The notes below the pieces were generated by a model. That model ran no database searches. It worked only from the letters and a program-made list of their open reading frames with translations, and was not told the origin of the DNA. This document shows, piece after piece, positions 31,040-38,863 of a stretch of 64,000 bases of DNA (within the stretch, counting starts at the first letter, position 1; every line of letters starts with the position of its first letter). This DNA is from Oscillospiraceae bacterium (lineage in GTDB: Bacteria; Bacillota; Clostridia; Oscillospirales; Oscillospiraceae). A program made the position numbers and the translations under genes. The DNA lies in assembly GCA_018385135.1 (NCBI GenBank), contig JAHAWY010000015.1, forward strand, positions 1 through 64,000, written 5' to 3'.

Positions 31040-31849
31040 ATGGCGACACTTGAGGAAAAATACGCCGCTCTCAAAGCCGAGCTTGGCGCAATGGGGCGCG
31101 TGGGCGTTGCCTTTTCCGGCGGGGTAGACTCCAGCCTGCTGTTAAAAGTCGCGCACGACACACTGGGCGGCAATGCTGTTGCGCTAAGCGCATCGCTGCG
31201 CTCTGTGCCCGAATTTGAACGGCGCGAGGCGGCGGAGTTTTGCCGCGCAAACAGCATTGAGCAAATCATATGCGAAATAAATGAGCTTGAGCTTCCCGCC
31301 TTTGCCGCTAACCTGCCCGACCGCTGCTACCACTGCAAGCTAAAGGTCCTTGAGACTCTTAAAACAGCGGCGGCGAAGCGCGGCATTACTCAGCTTGTTG
31401 AAGGCTCAAATGTGGACGATCTGAGCGATTACCGCCCCGGACGGCGCGCGGTTATCGAATGCGGCGTTGCCAGTCCCCTGCTGAACGCGGGGCTTACGAA
31501 AGCCGAGATACGCGAGCTGTCCGCGCGTTTGGGGCTTTCAACCTTTGACAAGCCCGCCTATGCCTGCCTTGCCTCACGCATCCCCGTTGGCGAGAATATA
31601 ACCGAGGAAAAGCTTCGCCGCGTTGAGCGTGCAGAGGAATATCTGATGAGCCTCGGCATACGCCAAATGCGTGTTCGCGCGCACAATGATTTGGCGCGCA
31701 TTGAGGTGACACCTGAAAGCATAGAGCTGCTTGCGGCGTCCCCAATCCGCGAGGAGCTTTCGCATCGGCTAAAGGCGCTGGGCTTTCGCTATGTCTCGCT
31801 CGACCTTACAGGCTATAAGACCGGCAGCATGAACCCGGAGAGCGTTTGA
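31040..31849 (+). CDS. larE: ATP-dependent sacrificial sulfur transferase LarE
   Basis: GVAFSGGVDSSLLLKVA PP-loop, DRCYHCK, YACLASRIPVG. Confidence 0.93.
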   Translation: MATLEEKYAALKAELGAMGRVGVAFSGGVDSSLLLKVAHDTLGGNAVALSASLRSVPEFERREAAEFCRANSIEQIICEINELELPAFAANLPDRCYHCKLKVLETLKTAAAKRGITQLVEGSNVDDLSDYRPGRRAVIECGVASPLLNAGLTKAEIRELSARLGLSTFDKPAYACLASRIPVGENITEEKLRRVERAEEYLMSLGIRQMRVRAHNDLARIEVTPESIELLAASPIREELSHRLKALGFRYVSLDLTGYKTGSMNPESV

Positions 31850-31868
31850 GCCTGATTAAAGCGAAATA

Positions 31869-31915
31869 AAAAGCCCCGACCCGCACCGTGAGTGCAGGTC
31901 GGGGCTTTTATTTTT
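31869..31915. terminator. Intrinsic terminator after larE
   Basis: AAAGCCCCGACC ... GGTCGGGGCTTTTATTTTT. Confidence 0.9.
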
Positions 31916-31936
31916 ACACAATTTTAGCCGGACACT

Positions 31937-32416
31937 TTATTTAAATACCCAAAAGCGGTTCATCAGATAGTTATAAAGCATGGTAACACATACATTGGGA
32001 ATTTTCGCCGCCATAGGTATCATGTCCGCGGGTATCACGCTTTCAAAAACAGGCTGTTTGAACAGCGCCATAAACAGCGACAGCCCCAACGAGGAGATTA
32101 TCAGAAATCCACAGCTCGTAACAATATAGCGTCCCACCTCGCCGCCGTTGACAGGTCTCTTTTTCTGAAAAGTCCAAAACTTGTTCCAGAGAAAGGAGTT
32201 GATGTTTGAAACGACATAGGAGATGGCGTTTGAGATATACGGACCGGCAATAATGGTCGCTCCCAGCAGCACAAGAGTAGGACCGTCGCCTATGAGCCTG
32301 TTCATGAAATAGAACACGACAAAATCCACAATGGTGTTTAAAATGCCGACCAATCCAAATTTTACGAATTTTTTCAGGTCAAACGCGCGGAAAAACCTCT
32401 TTAGCTTGTCCTTCAA
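31937..32416 (-). CDS. GtrA-family membrane protein
   Basis: KFVKFGLVGILNTIVDFVVFYFMN...SNINSFLWNKFWTF...YNYLMNRFWVFK. Confidence 0.9.
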   Translation of the reverse strand: MKDKLKRFFRAFDLKKFVKFGLVGILNTIVDFVVFYFMNRLIGDGPTLVLLGATIIAGPYISNAISYVVSNINSFLWNKFWTFQKKRPVNGGEVGRYIVTSCGFLIISSLGLSLFMALFKQPVFESVIPADMIPMAAKIPNVCVTMLYNYLMNRFWVFK

Positions 32417-32420
32417 AGTT

Positions 32421-34064
32421 TTAGCCCTTTCTAATAAGCCCCTTATCCGTTACGCGGGCGCAAGCCTCGCCGTCCGATGAGGTAAAGATATCAAAATTAC
32501 CGTCGCTCGCCGGAACTGCATAAGCCTGCCGAACCGTGGCGCTGTCGGGGTCGTATAAATACATGACGTCATAGGTCTCCGCCGCCAGAGTCTCGGCAAT
32601 AGTCCACGACGGCAGCGGCTTCACTTTTGGAAAATCGCCGTTTCCGCTATAACAGCGTAATGCGCCCGTAAGCGCCCAGTCGCTTTCCGTAACGCCGTGC
32701 ATATGCTCATGAAAAAAGAAATTCTGCTCGCCGACATAATTCGGCTCAACGCCGAGCAGCAGGCAAAGCCCCTCCTGAGGCAGCGCCGCGCCGTCATTGG
32801 TAGCTTCACATACTGCGGACGCTACCAAAGCGTCGTTTTCGGTGGTTGCGCGGTAATCGTAAATCTCGCTAACCGCCGCAATGGAAAACACCAGCGCACA
32901 TACAGAGCATAAAGCGGCGGCAATAGTTTTTCCCATGCGCAGGCGGCTGAGGACAAGCCCCGCCAGTGTATCCAAAATCAGCGCCGCGCCGCAAAAGGAG
33001 GGCAGAGTGCCGCGTAGTGAAAACCAAGGGTTGGCAAGCACGAAAAAAATGCTCAGCGGCGCAGCCGTCATCAGCAGCCCTACAAGAAGTGCAAGCGCAG
33101 CTTTTCCAAAGGCAAGGCTCTTTTGCCTTTCTTTCCATACAAGGAAAAAAAGAAGCACGCACAGCGCCAAAGCAAGCAGCAGCCAAAGCCAAAGCCCGTC
33201 GGACAAAAGCATGGCAGCACCGCGCCTAAAGCCCCGAACCAGAGTGTAAAACCCGCCATCGAAAAAAGCGGCGGACATCTGCTCGCTTATAGGCTCTAAA
33301 ACCTCCTCATGCCAGCCCTCCTGCCATGGAAGGACGATTTTCACGCGCGAGGAATAAATCCCGCCCTTGGCAAAGGCGGCAGATGAGCTGAAATAGATAA
33401 GCACATTTACAAAGCTCAGCAGCGCCCAAAGCGCGCGGGCGCGATGCTCTTTAAGCTCCAGCAACGCGACAATAATTGCGCCCGTAAAAGACAGCACCAG
33501 CGTCTGCTCGTAAAAGCCGAAGGATAAGAGCTGGAAAAAAAAGAATGCCGCGAGATATCTCTTTTTGCCCTCGCCGCACCATTTTTGGAGCATAAGCATC
33601 GAAAGCGCCGCCAAAAACATACTCGGAACAATTCTGGTCGATGCGGACATCCAATATGTCCCCTCCATGCCCAGCGGGAACAGAGCATAGAGTATGATAA
33701 ACAGCCAGCCTGTGCCAAAATATCGCCGCCAAACCTGACGAAAAAGCACGGCAGAGCCTGCAAACAAAGCCGAAATCAGTGCAACGCCCGCAATCATATT
33801 CGGCCAGAAGCGGCTCCAAAGCATAATATCCAAAATCCCCGCCAGCGGGCGCGCCGCCAGCAGTCCCAAATCTAAGATAAACTGCCAGTGGTCGGGGTTG
33901 TAGGCAGCGTAGTTATGATGCTGAATGTAATCGTCAAGCTGGGGGAAATATTGCAGCCCGCAGCAGCAATATCGCACAAAAACAAGGGCAAAAACAAGAA
34001 GGAAGGCAAGCCAAGGCCGCTCCTGCGCGCTCTTATTCAGCCCTCCCGAATACCTATTTCTCAT
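32421..34064 (-). CDS. Polytopic membrane protein, probable glucosyltransferase (GtrII-like)
   Basis: 547-aa multi-TM ORF between gtrA-like and GT2 genes; LDDYIQHHNY luminal-type motif near the N-terminus. Confidence 0.65.
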   Translation of the reverse strand: MRNRYSGGLNKSAQERPWLAFLLVFALVFVRYCCCGLQYFPQLDDYIQHHNYAAYNPDHWQFILDLGLLAARPLAGILDIMLWSRFWPNMIAGVALISALFAGSAVLFRQVWRRYFGTGWLFIILYALFPLGMEGTYWMSASTRIVPSMFLAALSMLMLQKWCGEGKKRYLAAFFFFQLLSFGFYEQTLVLSFTGAIIVALLELKEHRARALWALLSFVNVLIYFSSSAAFAKGGIYSSRVKIVLPWQEGWHEEVLEPISEQMSAAFFDGGFYTLVRGFRRGAAMLLSDGLWLWLLLALALCVLLFFLVWKERQKSLAFGKAALALLVGLLMTAAPLSIFFVLANPWFSLRGTLPSFCGAALILDTLAGLVLSRLRMGKTIAAALCSVCALVFSIAAVSEIYDYRATTENDALVASAVCEATNDGAALPQEGLCLLLGVEPNYVGEQNFFFHEHMHGVTESDWALTGALRCYSGNGDFPKVKPLPSWTIAETLAAETYDVMYLYDPDSATVRQAYAVPASDGNFDIFTSSDGEACARVTDKGLIRKG

Positions 34065-34774
34065 AGCTTCTCCACAACGCGCCCGAGCCGCCTGCGAATT
34101 TTGAAGACATCCCTCAGCATACGCAGGCTGTCTTTCAAGACATTTACTCCTGAGTCTCTGTGATTTACGACGGAAACGCCGATTTGTTCCACCCTCATGC
34201 CCATAGCGTCAGCCAGCATGAGCGCTTCAAAATCAAAAGCGAAGCCATCGGTGCAGCATTCGGTAAAAATCCTTTCCGCCGCCTCGCGGCGATAGCCCTT
34301 TATGCCGCACTGAGTATCGTACTTCAGCCCCGAAATTATGCGCACCAGCAGACCGAAGCATTTTGATGCCAGCAGCCTGATCGCGGGATAGTCCCGATAG
34401 CCCTCGCGCTCCAGACGGCGTGAGCCGATAACAAGCTGTGCGTCTGAATTTTCAAAGTGCTCTAGGATCGCGCCAAAAACATCAACACCATAGGCAAGGT
34501 CAGCATCGGTACAAATAATTATATCCCCCTGCGCCGCGAGCATACCCGAGCGCACGGCGCAGCCCTTTCCTCGGTTGGGCATATAGCTGACAAGTCTCAC
34601 ATTTCGGTCGCCGCATTCGCGCACCAGCGCTGCCGTGTTATCGGTGCTGCCATCGTTGACAATAAGTATTTCGTAATCCTCCGATAGCTCCGACATACGC
34701 TTAGAGCTTGTTCGGATAGTGTCCAATATTATCCCGCTTTCGTTGTATGCGGGTATGACCAACGATACTTTCAT
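34061..34774 (-). CDS. Family 2 glycosyltransferase (DPM1/dolichyl-phosphate type)
   Basis: VSLVIPAYNESGIILDTIR, EILIVNDGSTDNTA, ICTDADLAYG, QCGIKGYRREAAERIF. Confidence 0.92.
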   Translation of the reverse strand: MKVSLVIPAYNESGIILDTIRTSSKRMSELSEDYEILIVNDGSTDNTAALVRECGDRNVRLVSYMPNRGKGCAVRSGMLAAQGDIIICTDADLAYGVDVFGAILEHFENSDAQLVIGSRRLEREGYRDYPAIRLLASKCFGLLVRIISGLKYDTQCGIKGYRREAAERIFTECCTDGFAFDFEALMLADAMGMRVEQIGVSVVNHRDSGVNVLKDSLRMLRDVFKIRRRLGRVVEKL

Positions 34775-34871
34775 GCCGTGGCTTCCTCCTACAGTCAGCC
34801 GTTTTCAAAGGAGAGAGCAGGCTTTAAGCTGAGAAAGCCTTGCCTGTTCTCCCCTTTATATTGCTTTTATT

Positions 34872-36686
34872 CTACTCGATTACGATAAGCTTTGCAACGA
34901 AGTTTTTCGCATCCTTATAAGAACCGTAGGCGGTGATGGTGGAATCGACCGACACACCGCTCGTGCCTACGGATTTTCCCGTGGAGGCGTCAATAATATA
35001 GCCGACGGAGGCTGTGCTTATGTATTCCATTTTGCCAAGCGCCGTAAGAATTGTTATTTGCTTTTCGGAGCTATCCACTTTAAGCACAGTGCCATGAGCC
35101 TTGGTAGGCGAGGAGGTCGCACTAAGCAGGTATATTTCCGTAATAGTGTTGCCGTATACAACAACGGAGACCTGGTCGTCAACATGAATATCGGAAATTG
35201 AGATGAGAGTTTTTCCGTAATAGACCGAAACATTACTGTCAACCGAGAAGGACTTATTTCCCTCAGAGGTGGATATGACCCAAACAGTACCCTCAGAGCT
35301 GGCGGTATAAGAGGAAAGCTTGCCTGTGAGCGTCGTTTCACTGCCCTCAAGGGTTATGGAGCTAACCGCTCCCTTTGAAAGGCTGACAGTCACCTCGCTG
35401 CCGGCTTTAAGAGCGTCTATCGTGAGGGTTCTGCTGCCTCGCTTTATTTCGGGCAGCTCGTCAATATCCAGAGAGATGACGTATTTAACGCCGTTGCTGT
35501 CGAGCAGCTTAATAACGACCGTGCTGCCATAGCTGATGTCTGAAACGGTGCCGTTTAAAAGTGTTGCGGCGGTGGAAACGCGAACGCTGCTTACGCTGCC
35601 GCTTGTGACCTCAAGCATAGCAAAATCGGAGCTGATGTTGATAGCGGACATATATATAGCATTGCCGTCTCTGGTGATAGCAGCACTGTTCGGGATGGTA
35701 AAGGAGCTTGCCTTGTTAAGCTCCGAGCGCGTTATATATATTGTGCCGGAGCTTTTGGTGTTGACCGCGCCGATATACCATTTCACCGTGGAGCTGTAAT
35801 CCACATCAACGCCCACAACAGCACCGTTTTTAACCGAAATACTTGCATAGCTGCCGACGTGTTTGGAGCTGAGAGTCCCGGCGTCGCCGTTTACGGTGAC
35901 ACTGGCAGTGGAGGAAACGGTATATTCGCGGGTAAGACCGTCCTTGCAGCAGAAATCAAGCGTTGAACCGCTAACTGCCGTTATCACGCCCTCAAGACGG
36001 GCTACACCCTTATATTCATCAAGGGTGAGCGTGATGCCCTTTGAGTCAAGATAATCCAGAGCGCGTGAAATCATCGTTGCCGCAACCGCACGGGTTACCT
36101 TTGCCTGAGGGACGAAGTTGTTCGCTTCGTTGCCCTGAGTGATTTTTAAGGCGACCAGCTCCGCAACAGAGCCGTGGCAGGAGGAGGAAACCTTGTCAGC
36201 GTCGTCAAAGGGCAGCTCGACCTTCTCAAGAGCGGCTGCCTCGCTTGTCAGCTTCATTGCTCTTATGAGGTAAACGGCAAGCTGCTCCTTTTGAATTTCG
36301 TTGCCGAGGGAAACGCTGCGAAGCTCGCTTTTAGTGACGATCCCGGCGGCAAGGCACACCGACAGGCTGTCATACGCCCAGCCGTATGAGGAGGGTACGA
36401 CCTCGGATACAAAGCCGCCCAGATCCTCCTTGACATAGGCTGCCTCCGTGGCACTCACGCTGTACATTCTCGAAAGAAAGGTGAGTGTTTCGGCATAGGT
36501 AATGTTGTTCTCCGGCTTCATCGTGCCGTCGGAATAGCCGCCGAGCAGACCGCGGTCTGAAAGGTCATACATATATTCCTTTGCCCAATGCCCCTCCAAA
36601 TCGCTGTAGGAAGCGGCAAATGCCGTTGTTGAAACGGAAAGTATCAGCAGAATTGCCAGCATCGCGGAAAGCAGTCTCTTTTTCAT
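34872..36686 (-). CDS. S-layer homology (SLH) domain protein
   Basis: Signal peptide; SDLEGHWAKEYMYDLSDRGLLGGYSDGTMKPENNITYAETLTFLSRMY SLH repeat. Confidence 0.92.
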   Translation of the reverse strand: MKKRLLSAMLAILLILSVSTTAFAASYSDLEGHWAKEYMYDLSDRGLLGGYSDGTMKPENNITYAETLTFLSRMYSVSATEAAYVKEDLGGFVSEVVPSSYGWAYDSLSVCLAAGIVTKSELRSVSLGNEIQKEQLAVYLIRAMKLTSEAAALEKVELPFDDADKVSSSCHGSVAELVALKITQGNEANNFVPQAKVTRAVAATMISRALDYLDSKGITLTLDEYKGVARLEGVITAVSGSTLDFCCKDGLTREYTVSSTASVTVNGDAGTLSSKHVGSYASISVKNGAVVGVDVDYSSTVKWYIGAVNTKSSGTIYITRSELNKASSFTIPNSAAITRDGNAIYMSAINISSDFAMLEVTSGSVSSVRVSTAATLLNGTVSDISYGSTVVIKLLDSNGVKYVISLDIDELPEIKRGSRTLTIDALKAGSEVTVSLSKGAVSSITLEGSETTLTGKLSSYTASSEGTVWVISTSEGNKSFSVDSNVSVYYGKTLISISDIHVDDQVSVVVYGNTITEIYLLSATSSPTKAHGTVLKVDSSEKQITILTALGKMEYISTASVGYIIDASTGKSVGTSGVSVDSTITAYGSYKDAKNFVAKLIVIE

Positions 36687-37153
36687 ACATTATTCTCCTA
36701 TACAGTTATATTACTCTTAAAACTCCAAAACAAATTATGTTTTCCTGCCAATAAAAAGAAAAGCGTGTTTTATTCTGACGTTTCAGCAGAAAATAAGGTT
36801 TCTTTTTCCTATAATGTGTGGTCATTTTTTCTAGGATAGGCATATATAGTATATTCGCTATCTCCCTTTAGGTCAAGGGAAACCGGTGTAATTAACAAGA
36901 ATTATGTCAACGAGCCGCCGTCATCTGCGGCTTTTGCTTAATCAGAAAAAGTTGTCCTCTATATTTAATTTAAAGCTAAAAGCATTCAAGTTGCGTCAGC
37001 AGTGCGGTGCCGCACCGTAAAAGCCCTCGTCCGCGTTACAAAACGATTTATTAAAATTGATAAGTTTATCGTATTTTCGCTAGTTTTGGGCAACATATGG
37101 TTGAGGTGATTGTGGTTATGTCGGTCAGACTAATAAGTATTTGAGGTGTTACT

Positions 37154-37312
37154 ATGTCTAATCATCAGAACAATAACCAGAAAAACAATCAGAACAACCA
37201 GAAAAACAATCAGCAGAATAATTCCCAGAACAACAACCAGCAGAACAATTCCCAGAATAACAACCAGCAGAACAACAACCAGAACAAGTTCTCAAACAAA
37301 AACGACTTTTGA
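37154..37312 (+). CDS. Asn/Gln-rich low-complexity microprotein (52 aa)
   Basis: ATG at 37154 after TTGAGGTG: MSNHQNNNQKNNQNNQKNNQQNNSQNNNQQNNSQNNNQQNNNQNKFSNKNDF*. Below the ORF-track size cutoff. Confidence 0.6.
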   Translation: MSNHQNNNQKNNQNNQKNNQQNNSQNNNQQNNSQNNNQQNNNQNKFSNKNDF

Positions 37313-37482
37313 CGTCCCCTGTTTTTCGCGGAGGTTTTATCAAAGGACTGCGGCGTGATTTGAATAACTCAAAAAACCCTGTCGGACCAATAGATAAGCC
37401 CAGAAACGTTAAACTTCCCGCCGGGCTTGACGACGACACCAGAGTCGTATACTCGGAGGAACGCAACAGGAATGATGGCTAG
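37309..37482 (+). CDS. Possible small protein downstream of the N/Q-rich ORF (start uncertain)
   Basis: Frame open from TTG 37309, overlapping the preceding TGA as TTGA: LTSPVFRGGFIKGLRRDLNNSKNPVGPIDKPRNVKLPAGLDDDTRVVYSEERNRNDG*; GCGGAGG lies inside. Confidence 0.35.
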   Translation: MTSPVFRGGFIKGLRRDLNNSKNPVGPIDKPRNVKLPAGLDDDTRVVYSEERNRNDG

Positions 37483-37578
37483 GAGCAGGAGGCTTTCTGC
37501 TTCCGGCCATTCGCGTCTAAATAGCCGGGAATGCCAAATCACCTTGCGGAAAGCTTGGCGCAGCTAAGCTCACCCGCG

Positions 37579-37617
37579 GTAACAGGACGAAAAAGCTTTG
37601 CTTTTTCGTCCTGTTAC
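37579..37617. repeat. Perfect 18-bp inverted repeat, 3-nt loop
   Basis: GTAACAGGACGAAAAAGC-TTT-GCTTTTTCGTCCTGTTAC. Confidence 0.9.
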
Positions 37618-37767
37618 TTATCTTTATAGTGAAGTCAAGCAGCAAATCAAAATTCAAGTAATAAAAACCGTCTTGCTTTTTAGCTTGGCGGTGGTGACTT
37701 TACTTGCCGCCTTTCGTATTTCCCGGCTGCGCTGTCTCTTTAGCCCGTTTCCGCGTAGAAATAACTA

Positions 37768-37798
37768 AAGCCCTGTGTTCATTTGAAACACAGGGCTT
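37768..37798 (-). terminator. Hairpin downstream of tRNA-Thr
   Basis: AAGCCCTGTGTT-tcatttg-AAACACAGGGCTT. Confidence 0.7.
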
Positions 37799-37799
37799 C

Positions 37800-37875
37800 T
37801 GGAGCTGGTAGCCGGACTCGAACCGGCGACTTACGCATTACGAGTGCGTCGCTCTACCTGCTGAGCCATACCAGC
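37800..37875 (-). tRNA. tRNA-Thr (CGT)
   Basis: GCTGGTATGGCTCAGCAGGTAGAGCGACGCACTCGTAATGCGTAAGTCGCCGGTTCGAGTCCGGCTACCAGCTCCA cloverleaf. Confidence 0.95.
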
Positions 37876-37973
37876 ATTTTGAATTGTAAGCACCAAATAA
37901 GCACCAAAACACGGAAAGCGTGGAATTGCTGGAGCCGCAATCCCCAGTATTTTCAGCGGTTCCGCAGTTCCAA

Positions 37974-38031
37974 TAGAACAAGGCACCTTAACATTACGAG
38001 TGATGTGCTCTACCGAATGAGCTAATCCAGC
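37974..38031 (-). pseudogene. Degenerate tRNA-Thr-like copy (5' portion)
   Basis: GCTGGATTAGCTCATTCGGTAGAGCACATCACTCGTAATGTTAAGGTGCCTTGTTCTA aligns to the intact tRNA-Thr, but the anticodon stem is mispaired and the T-arm/CCA is missing. Confidence 0.7.
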
Positions 38032-38141
38032 GTTTTTGCCGTCCTGCCGGACTTTCGGCGCGGCAGGACGGCTATTATTCTACAACGCTTTACCGCTTGA
38101 GTCAACAATAATTTTTTTATACATTTTGACCGTGCGGCAGC

Positions 38142-38810
38142 TTATTTATTCCACTCGCGGATTTTCTCCGCAAGGCAGGCAGCAAGCTCATCAACACCCT
38201 CGCCGGTCTTTGCGGAGATCTCAAAGACCTTAATATCGGGGTTGAGCTTTGTAACGCGCTCGCGGACAGCTTCCGTATCGAAGTTGAAATAGGGCTTAAC
38301 GTCTATCTTGTTGATAACAAGAACGGAGACCTTGGAGAACATGAGGGGGTACTTCAAAGGCTTGTCGTCGCCCTCGGGAACGGAAAGGAGCATCATATCG
38401 AAGGCGGCACCAGTATCAAACTCGGCGGGGCAAACAAGGTTTCCGACATTTTCGAGGATAACAAAATCAAGCTCCTCAGTTCCGAACTCGTTGATGCCGC
38501 TCTCGGTCATAGGAGCGTCGAGGTGGCACATTCCGCCGGTATGAAGCTGAATTGCCTTGACGCCGGTGGCGGCAACTGTCTCCGCGTCAACAGCGGAGTC
38601 AATGTCAGCTTCCATTACGCCGATTTTAAATTCATCACGGAGCTTCTCGATAAGACGGAGAACGGTCGTGGTCTTGCCCGAACCCGGAGAGGACATGAGG
38701 TTCATAAGACAGGTTTTCTCGCTCTTGAGTCTCTGACGAAGTCTTTCAGCCTCCTGGTCGTTGTTTTCATATACACTCTGCTTGATTTCAAAAATTCTTA
38801 CCTTGTCCAT
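38142..38810 (-). CDS. hypB: Hydrogenase/urease nickel incorporation GTPase HypB
   Basis: LMNLMSSPGSGKTTTVLRLIEKL, EADIDSAVDAETVAATGVKAIQLHTGGMCHLDA, LENVGNLVCPAEFDTG. Confidence 0.93.
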   Translation of the reverse strand: MDKVRIFEIKQSVYENNDQEAERLRQRLKSEKTCLMNLMSSPGSGKTTTVLRLIEKLRDEFKIGVMEADIDSAVDAETVAATGVKAIQLHTGGMCHLDAPMTESGINEFGTEELDFVILENVGNLVCPAEFDTGAAFDMMLLSVPEGDDKPLKYPLMFSKVSVLVINKIDVKPYFNFDTEAVRERVTKLNPDIKVFEISAKTGEGVDELAACLAEKIREWNK

Positions 38811-38863
38811 AGTTATTTCCTTTCGTACATCAAATTGGGTTTATTTCAGAAGAAGCCCGGCTA

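Noticed and set aside
37158-37466. 102-aa minus-strand Cys/Ser-rich ORF (CSGCCSAGCYSGNCSAGCCSG...)
   Set aside because: Antisense of the N/Q-rich CAG/AAC repeat; no SD, and the Cys richness is a by-product of the repeat.
37783-38025. 80-aa plus-strand ORF (GAGSRTRTGDLRITSASLYLLSHTSIL...)
   Set aside because: Antisense translation of tRNA-Thr and its degenerate copy, a common false annotation.
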